DNA of 64,000 nt from an uncultured Lachnospiraceae bacterium (GCA_948794795.1 CAQGLR010000008.1:44721-108720), one strand, 5' to 3'; positions 50,313 to 60,740 are shown, counted from the first letter of the stretch. The notes: generated from the letters alone by a model not told the origin. Made by a program: numbers and translations.

Positions 50313-51581
50313 ATGAACCATGTTTATAAACCATCTGGAAAAATTTCTTTTTTATTTTTGCCAGTTTTTCTTATTATACTTTTTATAATTGCCATATATT
50401 CATTTGTTTGTGTATTTATTATACATTTTTCTCCATATTCTTTGTTTGATGCCATTATTTTCATTTTTGCTATAATAAAAATTGTAAAATACAGCGCATT
50501 ATGCTGTGTAAGGGCAGGAAAGGTGCGCAACCCTGGTTTTTCTGCTGTAAGTGGAATTATTGCCGGACTTTCTTACTGGTATTTTTTTGTAATATTTTAT
50601 TTACCAGTAAAAAGTATGTTTACTATGAAATCATTTTATTTGTTAAATGAATCTCCATCAAGAATTTTGCAGATGTTTACTTTTAAAGAATTAACTAATG
50701 CATTTTCTATGCTTAAAAATAATGGAGTTTTAATCACTGGAAGAAAAGGTGAAGGTTTTTTTACAGTGCCAGGAAATATATGTATTATTATATTCATGGT
50801 ATCTTGTATTGTTTCATTAATATTTTTTGCATTAGAATTTTATAAATACAGCTGTAAACCTTTTTGTGAAACCTCTGGCAAATGGATGAAAAAAATTGTA
50901 CTTACAAGCAGTGTTCCAGAAGATGACGAATTGTTTATAACAAAACTTCTTTTAGGGGATTATAAAGTGCTTACATATTTAGAACCACTTTACAATATTA
51001 ATGTTGACCATTACAAAATTTCATTGTACACTTCCAGTTTAAATGATAAATTTTTTGTATCTTTATCATATATGGAAAACAGTGGCAAGCCTGATACAAA
51101 AAGCGGCAAAACAAAATTTAATGAAAATGAACTTATAAAATACCTTGGAATAGATAATGATACTGGACGTTCACTTCTTACACGCAGCCGGTATGGACCA
51201 GAAGATGCTTCAGTAATTGTTGTAACAGACCAGTCAAAAAGAAAAGCCGCCCGGTGGATATTTTTTAACTTTATAATTGGTATTTTAGCAATTCTTTTAT
51301 GTGTATTTGCTATTTTTAAACTTGATGATGGATTGCAGAAATTTCTTTTTAATGGAGGTTTTTTCTATATTGCACTTATTTTCTTTGCCAATGCTGCCAG
51401 ATTTATACGTACCATGCAAAAAGAAATGGTTATTACAAGTACAGAAGATAAATATAAATATGAGGGGACTAAGAAATTTTTAATCAAAGAAGCTGGACCA
51501 CCTGTTATACTTAGACTGTTTTATTTGTTTATGATGGCTTCTGCTATCGGGTTATTTGTACTTTGTATTATTAAAATGTAA
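50313..51581 (+). CDS. Multi-pass membrane protein of unknown function
   Basis: 422 residues with seven or so membrane segments in three groups (about 12-60, 75-95 and 150-172; then 310-330, 338-355 and 393-415) and a soluble domain of about 130 residues between (190-305), which includes FITKLLLGDYKVLTYLEPLYNINVDHYKISLY. I recognise no family. AGGAAAG precedes ATG at 50313. It is followed 99 bases later by another unknown membrane protein on the same strand; the two may act together. Confidence 0.75.
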   Translation: MNHVYKPSGKISFLFLPVFLIILFIIAIYSFVCVFIIHFSPYSLFDAIIFIFAIIKIVKYSALCCVRAGKVRNPGFSAVSGIIAGLSYWYFFVIFYLPVKSMFTMKSFYLLNESPSRILQMFTFKELTNAFSMLKNNGVLITGRKGEGFFTVPGNICIIIFMVSCIVSLIFFALEFYKYSCKPFCETSGKWMKKIVLTSSVPEDDELFITKLLLGDYKVLTYLEPLYNINVDHYKISLYTSSLNDKFFVSLSYMENSGKPDTKSGKTKFNENELIKYLGIDNDTGRSLLTRSRYGPEDASVIVVTDQSKRKAARWIFFNFIIGILAILLCVFAIFKLDDGLQKFLFNGGFFYIALIFFANAARFIRTMQKEMVITSTEDKYKYEGTKKFLIKEAGPPVILRLFYLFMMASAIGLFVLCIIKM

Positions 51582-51680
51582 TTCTTAGATAATAATGGCA
51601 ATAATTTATTACCTGGCTTATAAAACAGATAACAATCCTTAATTTATATACATATTTTATAGGTAAATGGAGAATTAAAA

Positions 51681-52982
51681 ATGACAGATTATTCACAATT
51701 TGAGGCAAGCATTAAATCAGGAATACACCCTGAACCAAAACGTATAAGAAAAAAGGATGAAATAATAGTAAGTGCTTTGAAACAGCGCAAAGAGTCAAAA
51801 ATAATATGTGTTATATGTATATTCCTTGCAATAGCACTTTTCCATGTTAAACTTGCTTTTACTATAGTTTTTGGGCTTCTGGCTTTATTTTTCTTATGGC
51901 GTGGCACTGGCCAGATTCCAGACAGTTACCTTAAAGAAATTTATGAAGAAGGGCTTTTAGTCCCTGGCATTATTGTAAAGACACAACCTCTTACTGTAAT
52001 GGCAATAGCAAATATGGTTGCATATAACGGGGCAGAAATAATAAATGGCTGTTATAATCTTATAGTTAAAGATATAGATGGCGCCAAAAAGGAACTATAT
52101 GAAAAAATTCCCTGTTCCTGCTTTATTCGTTATTCAAATGGTTCTTACCATTTAGCATTCCAGCCACATCCGCTTTACTGGGGTACTTCTAATAAAGAAG
52201 AAATTAATGCTGCCATTATGGCAGTTGAAGAAAGCAATAAGGAAAATTCCCAGGATGAGTGGGAAGTGCTAAAGAGAATTGCAAACCAGTTTCCAAATCT
52301 TAAAAATAATGAAATTGTCTTATTAGATGAAAATTATATACCATTTGGAATAAAACACCATGATTCAGACGGATATAAACCTTTAAATATGGAAACGCCT
52401 TTAAACATAGATTTTAATGCACCACCAGCAGAGCAGTATAAAAAAACCGGGAATAAAAATGAAAAAGATACAAATGAAGCAGATATTCCTTATATTACAC
52501 AAGATATACCTGGAAAAGATATTTATAATAAAATGATAAAGCTGGCATTTAACCATAATGTATACCAGTATATAAGCGGACATTGTAAATACGGGCCTGC
52601 TATAACAACAGAACATCCAGGGCTTTTTACATATATAGGAGACCATGTGCAGTTTTTAGAATATGTACATGGCAGCAATATTTCTTTACAAGAAGGGGAA
52701 TATCCACTAATTTATGAAAAATATCTTGTAACAACAAAGGGATATTACAAGAATGGAAAACTTCTGTCTTGGGACAACGTAAAATTCTCTGTTAAGTTTA
52801 ACATCCTGAATGACATTAAATTATACTTAAATTATGAAAAATTTGCTAAATTTAGTGCACATATTGATAATTATAAAAATAGAAAAAATATGTCAGCACT
52901 TGAAATGCAGATGATCTCACATAATGAAGCATTAAATATACTGAAATTTTTACAGGAACTGCAAAACCTTCAATATAACTAA
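51681..52982 (+). CDS. Membrane-anchored protein of unknown function
   Basis: 433 residues: a polar start (about 1-38), two membrane segments (about 40-72 as a hairpin), then about 360 soluble residues. GLLVPGIIVKTQPLTVMAIANMV (about 92-114) and SCFIRYSNGSYHLAFQPHPLYWG recall secreted/cell-envelope DUF3239-like domains, but I am not sure of the family. The rest is rich in Asn, Lys and Tyr. It follows the gene at 50313 on the same strand. Its stop is directly followed by the worn end of a palindromic element. Confidence 0.75.
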   Translation: MTDYSQFEASIKSGIHPEPKRIRKKDEIIVSALKQRKESKIICVICIFLAIALFHVKLAFTIVFGLLALFFLWRGTGQIPDSYLKEIYEEGLLVPGIIVKTQPLTVMAIANMVAYNGAEIINGCYNLIVKDIDGAKKELYEKIPCSCFIRYSNGSYHLAFQPHPLYWGTSNKEEINAAIMAVEESNKENSQDEWEVLKRIANQFPNLKNNEIVLLDENYIPFGIKHHDSDGYKPLNMETPLNIDFNAPPAEQYKKTGNKNEKDTNEADIPYITQDIPGKDIYNKMIKLAFNHNVYQYISGHCKYGPAITTEHPGLFTYIGDHVQFLEYVHGSNISLQEGEYPLIYEKYLVTTKGYYKNGKLLSWDNVKFSVKFNILNDIKLYLNYEKFAKFSAHIDNYKNRKNMSALEMQMISHNEALNILKFLQELQNLQYN

Positions 52983-52989
52983 ATCTAAT

Positions 52990-53149
52990 AAATTAAAGGA
53001 CTTATGGATGTTTGAAAATTAAAATTACACAAAGATTATATTACTCTGGCAAATTCCAAATGTTTTACCAAAAAGCAACTGTATGGGGACGCTGGTGCTT
53101 AAGCTACGTTTTTTGTGGCTTTATGCACCACTGCGTATCCCATCCAAGC
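52990..53149. repeat. Left fragment of the outer palindromic element, locus 4
   Basis: AT-rich flank (TGTTTGAAAATTAAAATTAC), arm CTCTGGCAAATTCCAAATGT (53044 on), paired GCTGGTGC/GCACCACTGCGTAT, and an end at ATCCAAGC (53142-53149), which is the left copy of the target duplication. Confidence 0.75.
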
Positions 53150-53462
53150 GCAATGTCATTTAGTTAAGAAAATCCTAACCAATAAAAGACTTATATGGGT
53201 TTGAAAATTAAAATTACACAAAACTTATATTACTCTGGCAAGTTCCAAATGTTTTACCAAAAAGCAGCTGTTATGGATACACTGGTGTTTAAGCCTTGTT
53301 TTTTAAGGCTTTATGCACCATTGTGTATCCATCCAAGCGGAAGCGTGCTGCTGTTGGTAAAATTTTGGAATTGCCAGAGGCACATAACTTGTGAAATATC
53401 TAATTTTCAAATCCATGTAAATCTGCCGTTTATAGGAAATTTTCTTAGCTAAATGACATTGC
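53150..53462. mobile_element. MITE-like palindromic element, best full copy, locus 4
   Basis: 313 bp. The terminal inverted repeats are 24 bases long and match at 23: the left begins GCAATGTCATTTAGTTAAGA (53150-53173) and the right is its complement (53439-53462). A perfect 8-bp duplication, ATCCAAGC, flanks it (53142-53149 and 53463-53470). Inside, the arms CTCTGGCAAGTTCCAAATGT (53233 on) and GGTAAAATTTTGGAATTGCC plus AGAG (53356-53379) close a long hairpin. No coding capacity. It lies within another copy of itself. Confidence 0.85.
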
Positions 53463-53545
53463 ATCCAAGCAGAATGCGTGCAAAGCCATGTGTAACATGG
53501 CTTTTTGTTGGTAAAATTTTGGAATTGCCAGAGGCAAAATACCTG
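53463..53545. repeat. Right fragment of the outer palindromic element, locus 4
   Basis: Starts with ATCCAAGC and runs through AAGCCATGTGTAACATGGCT (a small perfect hairpin) to the closing arm GGTAAAATTTTGGAATTGCC and AGAG at about 53532. Confidence 0.75.
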
Positions 53546-53654
53546 TATATTAAAAAAATGGGGAAACTCAAAACATTTTTTCAAGATGCTTTTACCCAGG
53601 CATGTACATCACGTAACGAGAGCGTAAAATCTATTATCTGTCTCCTGTTATTGT

Positions 53655-54938
53655 CTATTCCCCGGCAACACTGTATTCTTTGACTATATCAAAAAGTTCT
53701 TTCTGCATATCAGGATACTGTTGTATAAGTTCATCTATCTGTTGTACTGTATCTGCTTTTATCTTTTCATTATATTCTATGCGTTCACGAAGTTTCTGCC
53801 TTCCCTTATTAAGCTCATGGCGTATCTCAACCATTTCCCTGTCATCAACTATCGCTATTGCCTGGCTCACCCATATATCACTATCTGCAACATCATTTTC
53901 ACGTAGCATGGTTGTAAGGCATTCACTATTAAAATTAAGCTTTTCTGTATTTTCCTTAAAACGCCTCTCATACTCTTTCATTTTACAATATTCATTCCAC
54001 TTGCTTTCAAAATCCTTAGCACTTTTTACACCATATTTCTCACAATTATAACTAAGCATATTTACATTATTGACATATTTTATCTTTACACGGTTCATAA
54101 GCCCAACTGCCTTATTAACTTTCCTGTCATTAAGTAACATATCATGCTTATTTTTATTAGCTTCTATAAAAATCACCGTTGAGGATATTGCAGCAAGCAA
54201 TACTGTTCCAAGATATGGGAATGTCATATCAACCTCTAATGCATAATAAATTACAATAAACAAGACAAACAGCGAAACAATAAGCAATGACAAGACTTTA
54301 GCCATAGATTTTAGTGAATTCTGCTTTTCAAATATTTCTTTCTGCTCACTGTAGAGAAGCTGTTTTTCTTTATTAAGGTTTGAGATATCATTTTCTATAG
54401 CTTTCTGGTAAGTTTCTGCATTGTACATCTTTTTTATCTCGTCTACAAGCTCTTCTTCATATGGCTCAAACTTCCTCATCTGTGCTTCTGTAATAGTCAT
54501 ACTGCGGTTCTTATAACGGTTACGCTCATTAACAAGGTTAATTATATTCTTACATATATCTGTAAGTTCCTTGCGTTCATTGCCGCTTATCCTGTCTATT
54601 TTCTGTATATCAGTAAGACGTGATGTAATCTTCTCATACTCCTTTTTTGCCTCACCTATCTGCCTGTCATTCTCCATTGCTGACTCACAACATTCACGCA
54701 CAAGCCTTTTCTGGTCTTTTCTATTTACAGAATGTAACTTCTCCTGCTTATTTAAATCAATTCCATCTATTACACCCGCTTGTACAGCACTGCCATTAAC
54801 GCTGCTTATATCCTGGCTTTCTGTCTTGGTATTGTCTTCCACCGGTTTTGCCAGGCTGTCCTCCTGATATATATCTGGTTCTTCTGTTTCAGGATTCACT
54901 GTATTTTTTGCTTTATTCTTTTTATTCCAAAAGGCCAT
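53655..54938 (-). CDS. Coiled-coil membrane protein, last gene of the DUF5717 operon
   Basis: 427 residues. Polar start (1-60), coiled coils at about 75-140 and 160-212, two membrane segments (214-234 and 240-259) and more coiled coil to the end (IRHELNKGRQKLRERIEYNEK, VQQIDELIQQYPDMQKEL). Both coiled-coil parts should face the cytoplasm, giving a membrane hairpin with long arms. No family recognised. It follows the TPR gene by 45 bases and is probably the membrane anchor of the operon's product. AGGAT-type ribosome site before ATG. Confidence 0.8.
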   Translation of the reverse strand: MAFWNKKNKAKNTVNPETEEPDIYQEDSLAKPVEDNTKTESQDISSVNGSAVQAGVIDGIDLNKQEKLHSVNRKDQKRLVRECCESAMENDRQIGEAKKEYEKITSRLTDIQKIDRISGNERKELTDICKNIINLVNERNRYKNRSMTITEAQMRKFEPYEEELVDEIKKMYNAETYQKAIENDISNLNKEKQLLYSEQKEIFEKQNSLKSMAKVLSLLIVSLFVLFIVIYYALEVDMTFPYLGTVLLAAISSTVIFIEANKNKHDMLLNDRKVNKAVGLMNRVKIKYVNNVNMLSYNCEKYGVKSAKDFESKWNEYCKMKEYERRFKENTEKLNFNSECLTTMLRENDVADSDIWVSQAIAIVDDREMVEIRHELNKGRQKLRERIEYNEKIKADTVQQIDELIQQYPDMQKELFDIVKEYSVAGE

Positions 54939-54983
54939 ATAAATCCTCCATTCTTACCAAAATACAGCTGGTGTGTATTATTT

Positions 54984-55823
54984 TTAAACACTGATTTCCT
55001 CACGGTATTCATCTTTCCAGCGCTTAATATACCCGCCCACTTTATCATAGTATTCTTCCAGGTATCCGGCTTTTAATACATCCCTAAGACGTGATATCCT
55101 TGCAACCTCTTTTGAAACACTGCTAAGCTTGTCTGCCTCTTTAAAATCATTTTTAATATTATCCCTTTCTTCCTCTGTAATTCCAAACTGCCGGCATACC
55201 AGCTCATAATTATTATTATCCTCCAAAAGAAGCAGGCAATATATATACTCCCTTATAGATTCTTTATTTTTTCCTTTTTCAAATGCCTGTGAGAAATAAG
55301 ACCCTGCCTTATTAAAATCACCAAGGCATGCATAGGCAACACCCATATTATGGTATATTGTACCATATTCTGTTATATCTGCTGCCAGCATATCATCACT
55401 ATTTAATATATGTCCATATTCTTCAAGTGCTTTTTCAAATGAACTGCACCTTAAATAATTGTCCGCCTTTATTTTCTGCCTTTTACGTAGTGGCAGGTTC
55501 TGGATTTCATCCATAACTTTAATAAGTTCATGTATCTCCATCTCATCATAATAGTCACAACTGCAGCATAATGTAACTACTATATCCTTTAAACTGTTCT
55601 GGCCATAAACCATATTTTCCATTTTATGTGCGGTATCTTCCATGCCAAGCTCTTCTTTTAACCATACCGCAAAATCATAATTAAATAACTCTGCCTGTAA
55701 TATATAAATATTATGGCGGATATAATAACATACTTCTTCAATAGAATATACATTTGTATCTGTAATCCTGAAATAATATGGCTTCTTTGCGAGCCTGCTG
55801 CTGCACTGGATTAATTTACCCAT
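54984..55823 (-). CDS. TPR-like helical repeat protein in the DUF5717 operon
   Basis: 279 residues, all helical, no membrane segment. The start (YYFRITDTNVYSIEEVCYYIRHNIY) is a distinct domain seen in Lachnospiraceae TPR proteins; the middle has TPR-type pairs (FEKALEEYGHILNSDDML, TIYHNMGVAYACLGDFNKAGSYFSQAFEKG). It lies 15 bases after the DUF5716 gene and 45 bases before the coiled-coil gene. Probably a scaffold that links the ATPase to the membrane protein (inference). Confidence 0.82.
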   Translation of the reverse strand: MGKLIQCSSRLAKKPYYFRITDTNVYSIEEVCYYIRHNIYILQAELFNYDFAVWLKEELGMEDTAHKMENMVYGQNSLKDIVVTLCCSCDYYDEMEIHELIKVMDEIQNLPLRKRQKIKADNYLRCSSFEKALEEYGHILNSDDMLAADITEYGTIYHNMGVAYACLGDFNKAGSYFSQAFEKGKNKESIREYIYCLLLLEDNNNYELVCRQFGITEEERDNIKNDFKEADKLSSVSKEVARISRLRDVLKAGYLEEYYDKVGGYIKRWKDEYREEISV

Positions 55824-55838
55824 ATTATCCCTCCATTA

Positions 55839-57101
55839 TTATATATCAATATAGCGCTCCCATACCCTGTTAGTTGACGGGCAGAATTCACCAAAACCAT
55901 TATCCTTAAGTGTAACAATACATGTATCTTTGCCAGCAAAGCGTATCCTTACAGTAAAACGTGTCATCTTGTTCTCCCTGCCCGTAAATCCATTTAATGA
56001 CAATATATGTGCTTTAGCTTCATGGAGCAGTACATTCCTTGCAATAATCTGTATCTCCTCTTCATCATCTGGTATAACATCTATGCTTGCATCTACTTCT
56101 TTCCAGCGTGAGCCAGCCTTTGCCAGCACTACCTCACCAAATTTTGCATTATGGTAAGTCCTTATAAGTATATCAGTAGTAATCATATCTTCATCAAGGA
56201 AAATAAAGTCTTTAAGTTTACCTTCACCTGAAAGTTCCCTTGCAGCATAACATGCACCTTTAGTAAAAAGGTTCTGTCCCCTGAATACCCTTCTGCCATT
56301 ACACAAGCTTTTTAATGCATCAGAAGCCCATCTGCCCTCAAACCCGCTTCCTGTAACATATATTGTAGTAACCATCTGCTTATGGAGTGCTGTGTTGGCA
56401 ACATTTATAAAAGCATATCCAAGCCTTGCATCATCTGTGCCAGACAGCATCTCATATGGCATTACATCGGATAAAACCCGCTTCTCAACACCAACAATAT
56501 ATGGAAGGCTCTTCATATCAATAGATATCTGTGAATAAGAGAGCCCATCCAGGTTATATTCAAACATGCCTACATTATTCATCCACAGTTCTTTTGGCTG
56601 GCTTACAGCATAATACATATAACTTTGCTTATGTGTCTGTATTACAAGCCTGTCTGCGCCAATACCAAGTTCCTCGCATATATCCGCTATCTTCTCTGAA
56701 ACTTTGCTATCTTCATCTTCTATGCTTATCACAAGCCTTTTTATAGTGTCATTAGGGTAATATTCTTTTAATAAGCTTAGTTCTTTTATCAGGAACCGCT
56801 TAAGCACCTCTTTACTGCGGAAAGTGTAACCCATAACCTCAAATTTCTCTGTAGATTTTAGGTGTTCCAGCAGATTGCTGATATGGATAAATTCTTCTCC
56901 AGCCTCAACTGCATCACCACCCCACAACCACTCGTTAGTCTGTTTATTTATTGCAAATGCAACAGGTATTTCATATTCCCTCCCATCCCCACGCATCCTT
57001 CCAACTGGAACTGGTTCATATATCTTATTATCAAAGCATGAAATCTGTGAAATCTGCCTTCCTAAATCAATTCCAACTAAAAGCTGCCTTTCCTCACTCA
57101 T
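55839..57101 (-). CDS. Actin/Hsp70-like ATPase-fold protein, DUF5716 family
   Basis: 420 residues from ATG at 57101. The start LLVGIDLGR (7-15) is the phosphate-1 loop of the actin/Hsp70 fold; YVTGSGFEGRW (248-258) sits where the adenosine motif is expected, followed by GRRVFRGQNLFTKGACYAA (269-287). It lacks the substrate domain of true Hsp70. I know this as the DUF5716 family, with no established function. It lies 32 bases after the DUF5717 gene and 15 bases before the TPR gene, so all four are one operon. It may act as the ATP-driven part of a complex. Confidence 0.8.
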   Translation of the reverse strand: MSEERQLLVGIDLGRQISQISCFDNKIYEPVPVGRMRGDGREYEIPVAFAINKQTNEWLWGGDAVEAGEEFIHISNLLEHLKSTEKFEVMGYTFRSKEVLKRFLIKELSLLKEYYPNDTIKRLVISIEDEDSKVSEKIADICEELGIGADRLVIQTHKQSYMYYAVSQPKELWMNNVGMFEYNLDGLSYSQISIDMKSLPYIVGVEKRVLSDVMPYEMLSGTDDARLGYAFINVANTALHKQMVTTIYVTGSGFEGRWASDALKSLCNGRRVFRGQNLFTKGACYAARELSGEGKLKDFIFLDEDMITTDILIRTYHNAKFGEVVLAKAGSRWKEVDASIDVIPDDEEEIQIIARNVLLHEAKAHILSLNGFTGRENKMTRFTVRIRFAGKDTCIVTLKDNGFGEFCPSTNRVWERYIDI

Positions 57102-57133
57102 GTATATTTTCACCCCGTCTTCTTAATATATTA

Positions 57134-60100
57134 TTATAACAACGGCTTAAACAAGTGTTTTACATTTTCACGTTCTCTTGCATATTCCTCCATCATTTCA
57201 ATAAGTGTTGCATCATCATTTATCTCTTTTGCTATCATCATTGTATTAAGAGTATGGTAACGGCTGCTTTCCCTTGCATTGTCCATGGACTCATCAAAGT
57301 GCACACTTCTGCTGTATGTAATCTTCTCCCCGTCCCCGCTTGTTTCTGATATATAATACTGGAGAAACTCATCCTGGAATAGTACAAATTCTTTTATCCT
57401 TATTCCTTCAAATACATTTCTCATTGTTTCGGTAATAAATTTACCATCATGCTTAACAGCTTCATTAACAGAAGTTATCAGATAGTGTATCTTTACTTCA
57501 CATCCAGGGTCTGCAATATATTCCACATAATGTTCATCCATTAAATGTATAGGCAGTGAAACTTTTCCATAAAAATCTTTATAAAAAGGAAATACAATAC
57601 TTTTATCATACAGCATTGTAATATTGTAATCTGCAAAACTGGTTTCTTCATCTGTAAGTTCCTTTTTCTGGCTTAAATACTTTAATACAGCAACAAGACA
57701 GTGCATATTTTCTTGTGTCCTCACTTCATCATAAAAATATTTGAACATTTTGTCAGGAATAAGCCAGTTTTTAATAAGATATTTATATGCAGATAATTTT
57801 AAAAATGCCCTTATAAGACGTTTATTGTCACCATCCTCATAATAATTATAAAATATCTGGTATGCCTCTGGCAGTATTTCTTCTGTAAAAACCATCTGCG
57901 CAATTATACGTTCTTCAAAATCCTTACACTCTATTTCAAAACCACGTGCTGCCTGCCATACTTTTGTTTCTTCCTTTATTCCACCTGTAAAATATGCACA
58001 TAAATATTTTAATACATTTTCATCAAATTTACCTGTATTAAAAATATGCCATGCAAGCTTTACAAATCTTGTATCTTCATTCTCCATATTTTTTTCAAAT
58101 GCAGAAGACGAAATTTGCAGAAGACGCTTACCTGGTACTTTATCATACCCAAATTCAAGTATACCTTCTATTGCCTTGTCATAACAATGACGTACAGCAC
58201 AATATTCTATAAACTGGACCCTGTCTGAACTGCTTACATTATCCCATTCTATTGAACGCAATGCTTCATCCAGAAGCTCCCCTTCAAAGTTGTCATAATA
58301 ATATTTTAATAATGCAGCAAATACTTTTCTGTACTGGTGGTCTCCCAGGCCTTCAATTTTTATTACTTCCCTGTATATTTCTATTGCTGGTATACCTGTC
58401 TGGTGCAGATGCACATCCCTGTCGTAGAGATATAAAAGCAGCCTTATATCTGTTTTATTTCTCTCAAAACAACTTGCAGCAAGGTGGTCAAGTGCAAGAA
58501 GTTTATTGGTGGTATAATCAATAGATGTTGTATACCTGTTATCAAGCCCGTCAGCAAGAAATATATATGGCTGCCCCGTATATATATGTACTACTGCTTT
58601 CCCATGTATAAGTGGCACATATTCTTCGTTCTTAAGCTCAAGATGCCTTACATATACACCTGTTATATCAGGATTGTTACATATAACTTCATGGCTGAAC
58701 ATAACCTTTGGAAGCTCTGCTGCAACATTATCTGTAATTGTTTCTTCATTAATACAGTCTTCATATATCGTTGCCAGGTTCTCACTTATACGCCCCTGGT
58801 GCAGCTGGGCAAAACAAAATTCTTCTATATTATTTTTATATGCATTATATGTATCAGGTATTTGTTCCTTATTTCTGATTACATAAGCATAAAGCATCGC
58901 TTTCTTGCCCGCTGTAAGATGGTTATCATATAAAAAATATAAAAGTACAGAATGTTTAAGCTGTATTTCCTGTGATTCGTCCAGAGAATACATATAATAT
59001 TCATATAAATCTGTAAGTTTAAGGTTCTTATCAATGCCTAATGAATACCATTTGAATGCTTTGCCAGATGTTATCTGCCCTTTCATATACATGCCGCATA
59101 TTGCTGCAAGAATTTCATCATCACCATATTTCTCATAAAACCTGCACAAATCAGACAATATAAGCATTGAATAGTTCTTAAGCCTGCTTGCAAGATATGT
59201 ATAACGCAATACAAGTTCTTTCTCAAGGTAATCATTAACACATCCCCAATGCAGGCATGCAACTATTTCCATATTAAGTTCATTAAGTTTATCTGGTGTA
59301 TCATTAAATATATTACATATTTCAATATACAGCACAGGACTGTGGCACCCTGCCCTTAACTGGGACAATATACCTTCAAACTTCATCTTATCAGTTTCAT
59401 ACTTGTTGTCAAGATAGAACAAAAACCATAGGAGCTGCCAGCTGTTATCTTTGTCCTCATAGCACTTGCGTATCTTTTTTATACATTCATCCCTTTCGTT
59501 TGAATTACTTGCCCACAATCCTTTAAGATATAAATATGCACAATACAGTTTAATATCTTTCCTATACAAATCCTGTGACATGCGTTCAAGATGCGCAAGC
59601 CCGCTTTCTATTATGCTTTCATTATTATCAATTATCCCAAGATGTACACGTAGCAGTTCATGTTCTGCTATCATATCCATTGTTGCAATCCCTGATACCA
59701 GCTGTCCAGCCTCTTTAATATACTCTTCCTTATCAATCTTATCCATCGAAAAATCAAGATAAAGCTTTGTAAGTTTATAATACCTGTTCTGTGAATCAAT
59801 CTTACCTAGTACAACATCATGTTTTACACCTGGTTTTATAGCAGTAATATCTATATCAATAGTCTGGTGCACTGATGTTATCTTTATCTTTGCATAATTA
59901 TTTCCTGCCATCATCTGTGCAGGGTCAACAATAAACGACAGTTCATATGTATTTCCTATAAAATTATCTGCCCATATAATTTTATGTTCTGGCTTTATAA
60001 AACCCGAATCTGAGTTTATATGGAATTCACCAAAGCCCCAGTTATCTTTTGATATTATTATTTTATCCATAAACCGTTCACGGCATCTGTCATATTTAAA

Positions 60101-60697
60101 TGAAGTCTGGCTTACAGAAAGCTGTATAGGACGTTTCTTACGTATTGCAATAAGAAACTCCTCCATTGCAATTCCTTTGCTTGTCCCTGTCACAAGACCT
60201 CTGTATAATGCTATATTTGTATTATCCCTGTACAAGAATACATTTTCAAAATTTTTATTTCTAAATAGCTGTAATGCTTCTGTACTATTCTCTTTTGCAA
60301 GGTTTGTAAAATGAAATAAATCTTTTATCCTTCCAAAAGAAACTGTACAGGAAGGTACATTTATAGTAACACAGAACTGGACATATCCACTTCCACAGTC
60401 TGTAATAACCAGGATTGAACCTTTTATAACTTCTCCTGGCATAAAGTTCTTTCCATTAAAATGAAACTGTATTGTTGCAGTTTCTCCCTGGAAAGACTCC
60501 TGTCCAAGTACAATATAGTGGCAGCTGGTACATACAATCCCTTTCATAACCCTGTTTCTGTTATTGGTAACAACAAAGCTGCCATCAGAGGATTCCCCTG
60601 AACCAGCTTCCAGTTTTATCTGGGACGGTGTAAGCATAAGAGCTGCCGGACCGTTTTTGAATATTCCTTTTGCTATCTCATCTACTTTTTCTTTCAT
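57134..60697 (-). CDS. Giant beta-sandwich/helical-repeat protein, DUF5717 family
   Basis: 1187 residues from ATG at 60697 (GGAGGAG upstream). The N-terminal about 330 residues hold repeated beta-sandwich-like domains (KNFMPGEVIKGSILVITDCGSGYVQF, then KIIISKDNWGFGEFHINSDSGFI); the rest, about 340-1187, is a helical repeat array with many Leu/Tyr helices. No signal peptide, membrane segment or enzyme motif is visible, so it is probably a large cytoplasmic scaffold. The frame is open 35 codons upstream but without a ribosome site, across the promoter. First gene of the operon. The family's role is unknown. Confidence 0.82.
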   Translation of the reverse strand: MKEKVDEIAKGIFKNGPAALMLTPSQIKLEAGSGESSDGSFVVTNNRNRVMKGIVCTSCHYIVLGQESFQGETATIQFHFNGKNFMPGEVIKGSILVITDCGSGYVQFCVTINVPSCTVSFGRIKDLFHFTNLAKENSTEALQLFRNKNFENVFLYRDNTNIALYRGLVTGTSKGIAMEEFLIAIRKKRPIQLSVSQTSFKYDRCRERFMDKIIISKDNWGFGEFHINSDSGFIKPEHKIIWADNFIGNTYELSFIVDPAQMMAGNNYAKIKITSVHQTIDIDITAIKPGVKHDVVLGKIDSQNRYYKLTKLYLDFSMDKIDKEEYIKEAGQLVSGIATMDMIAEHELLRVHLGIIDNNESIIESGLAHLERMSQDLYRKDIKLYCAYLYLKGLWASNSNERDECIKKIRKCYEDKDNSWQLLWFLFYLDNKYETDKMKFEGILSQLRAGCHSPVLYIEICNIFNDTPDKLNELNMEIVACLHWGCVNDYLEKELVLRYTYLASRLKNYSMLILSDLCRFYEKYGDDEILAAICGMYMKGQITSGKAFKWYSLGIDKNLKLTDLYEYYMYSLDESQEIQLKHSVLLYFLYDNHLTAGKKAMLYAYVIRNKEQIPDTYNAYKNNIEEFCFAQLHQGRISENLATIYEDCINEETITDNVAAELPKVMFSHEVICNNPDITGVYVRHLELKNEEYVPLIHGKAVVHIYTGQPYIFLADGLDNRYTTSIDYTTNKLLALDHLAASCFERNKTDIRLLLYLYDRDVHLHQTGIPAIEIYREVIKIEGLGDHQYRKVFAALLKYYYDNFEGELLDEALRSIEWDNVSSSDRVQFIEYCAVRHCYDKAIEGILEFGYDKVPGKRLLQISSSAFEKNMENEDTRFVKLAWHIFNTGKFDENVLKYLCAYFTGGIKEETKVWQAARGFEIECKDFEERIIAQMVFTEEILPEAYQIFYNYYEDGDNKRLIRAFLKLSAYKYLIKNWLIPDKMFKYFYDEVRTQENMHCLVAVLKYLSQKKELTDEETSFADYNITMLYDKSIVFPFYKDFYGKVSLPIHLMDEHYVEYIADPGCEVKIHYLITSVNEAVKHDGKFITETMRNVFEGIRIKEFVLFQDEFLQYYISETSGDGEKITYSRSVHFDESMDNARESSRYHTLNTMMIAKEINDDATLIEMMEEYARERENVKHLFKPLL

Positions 60698-60740
60698 ATA
60701 CTCCTCCAGATGCCACTGCCAGCTTGACATTATTATTTCT

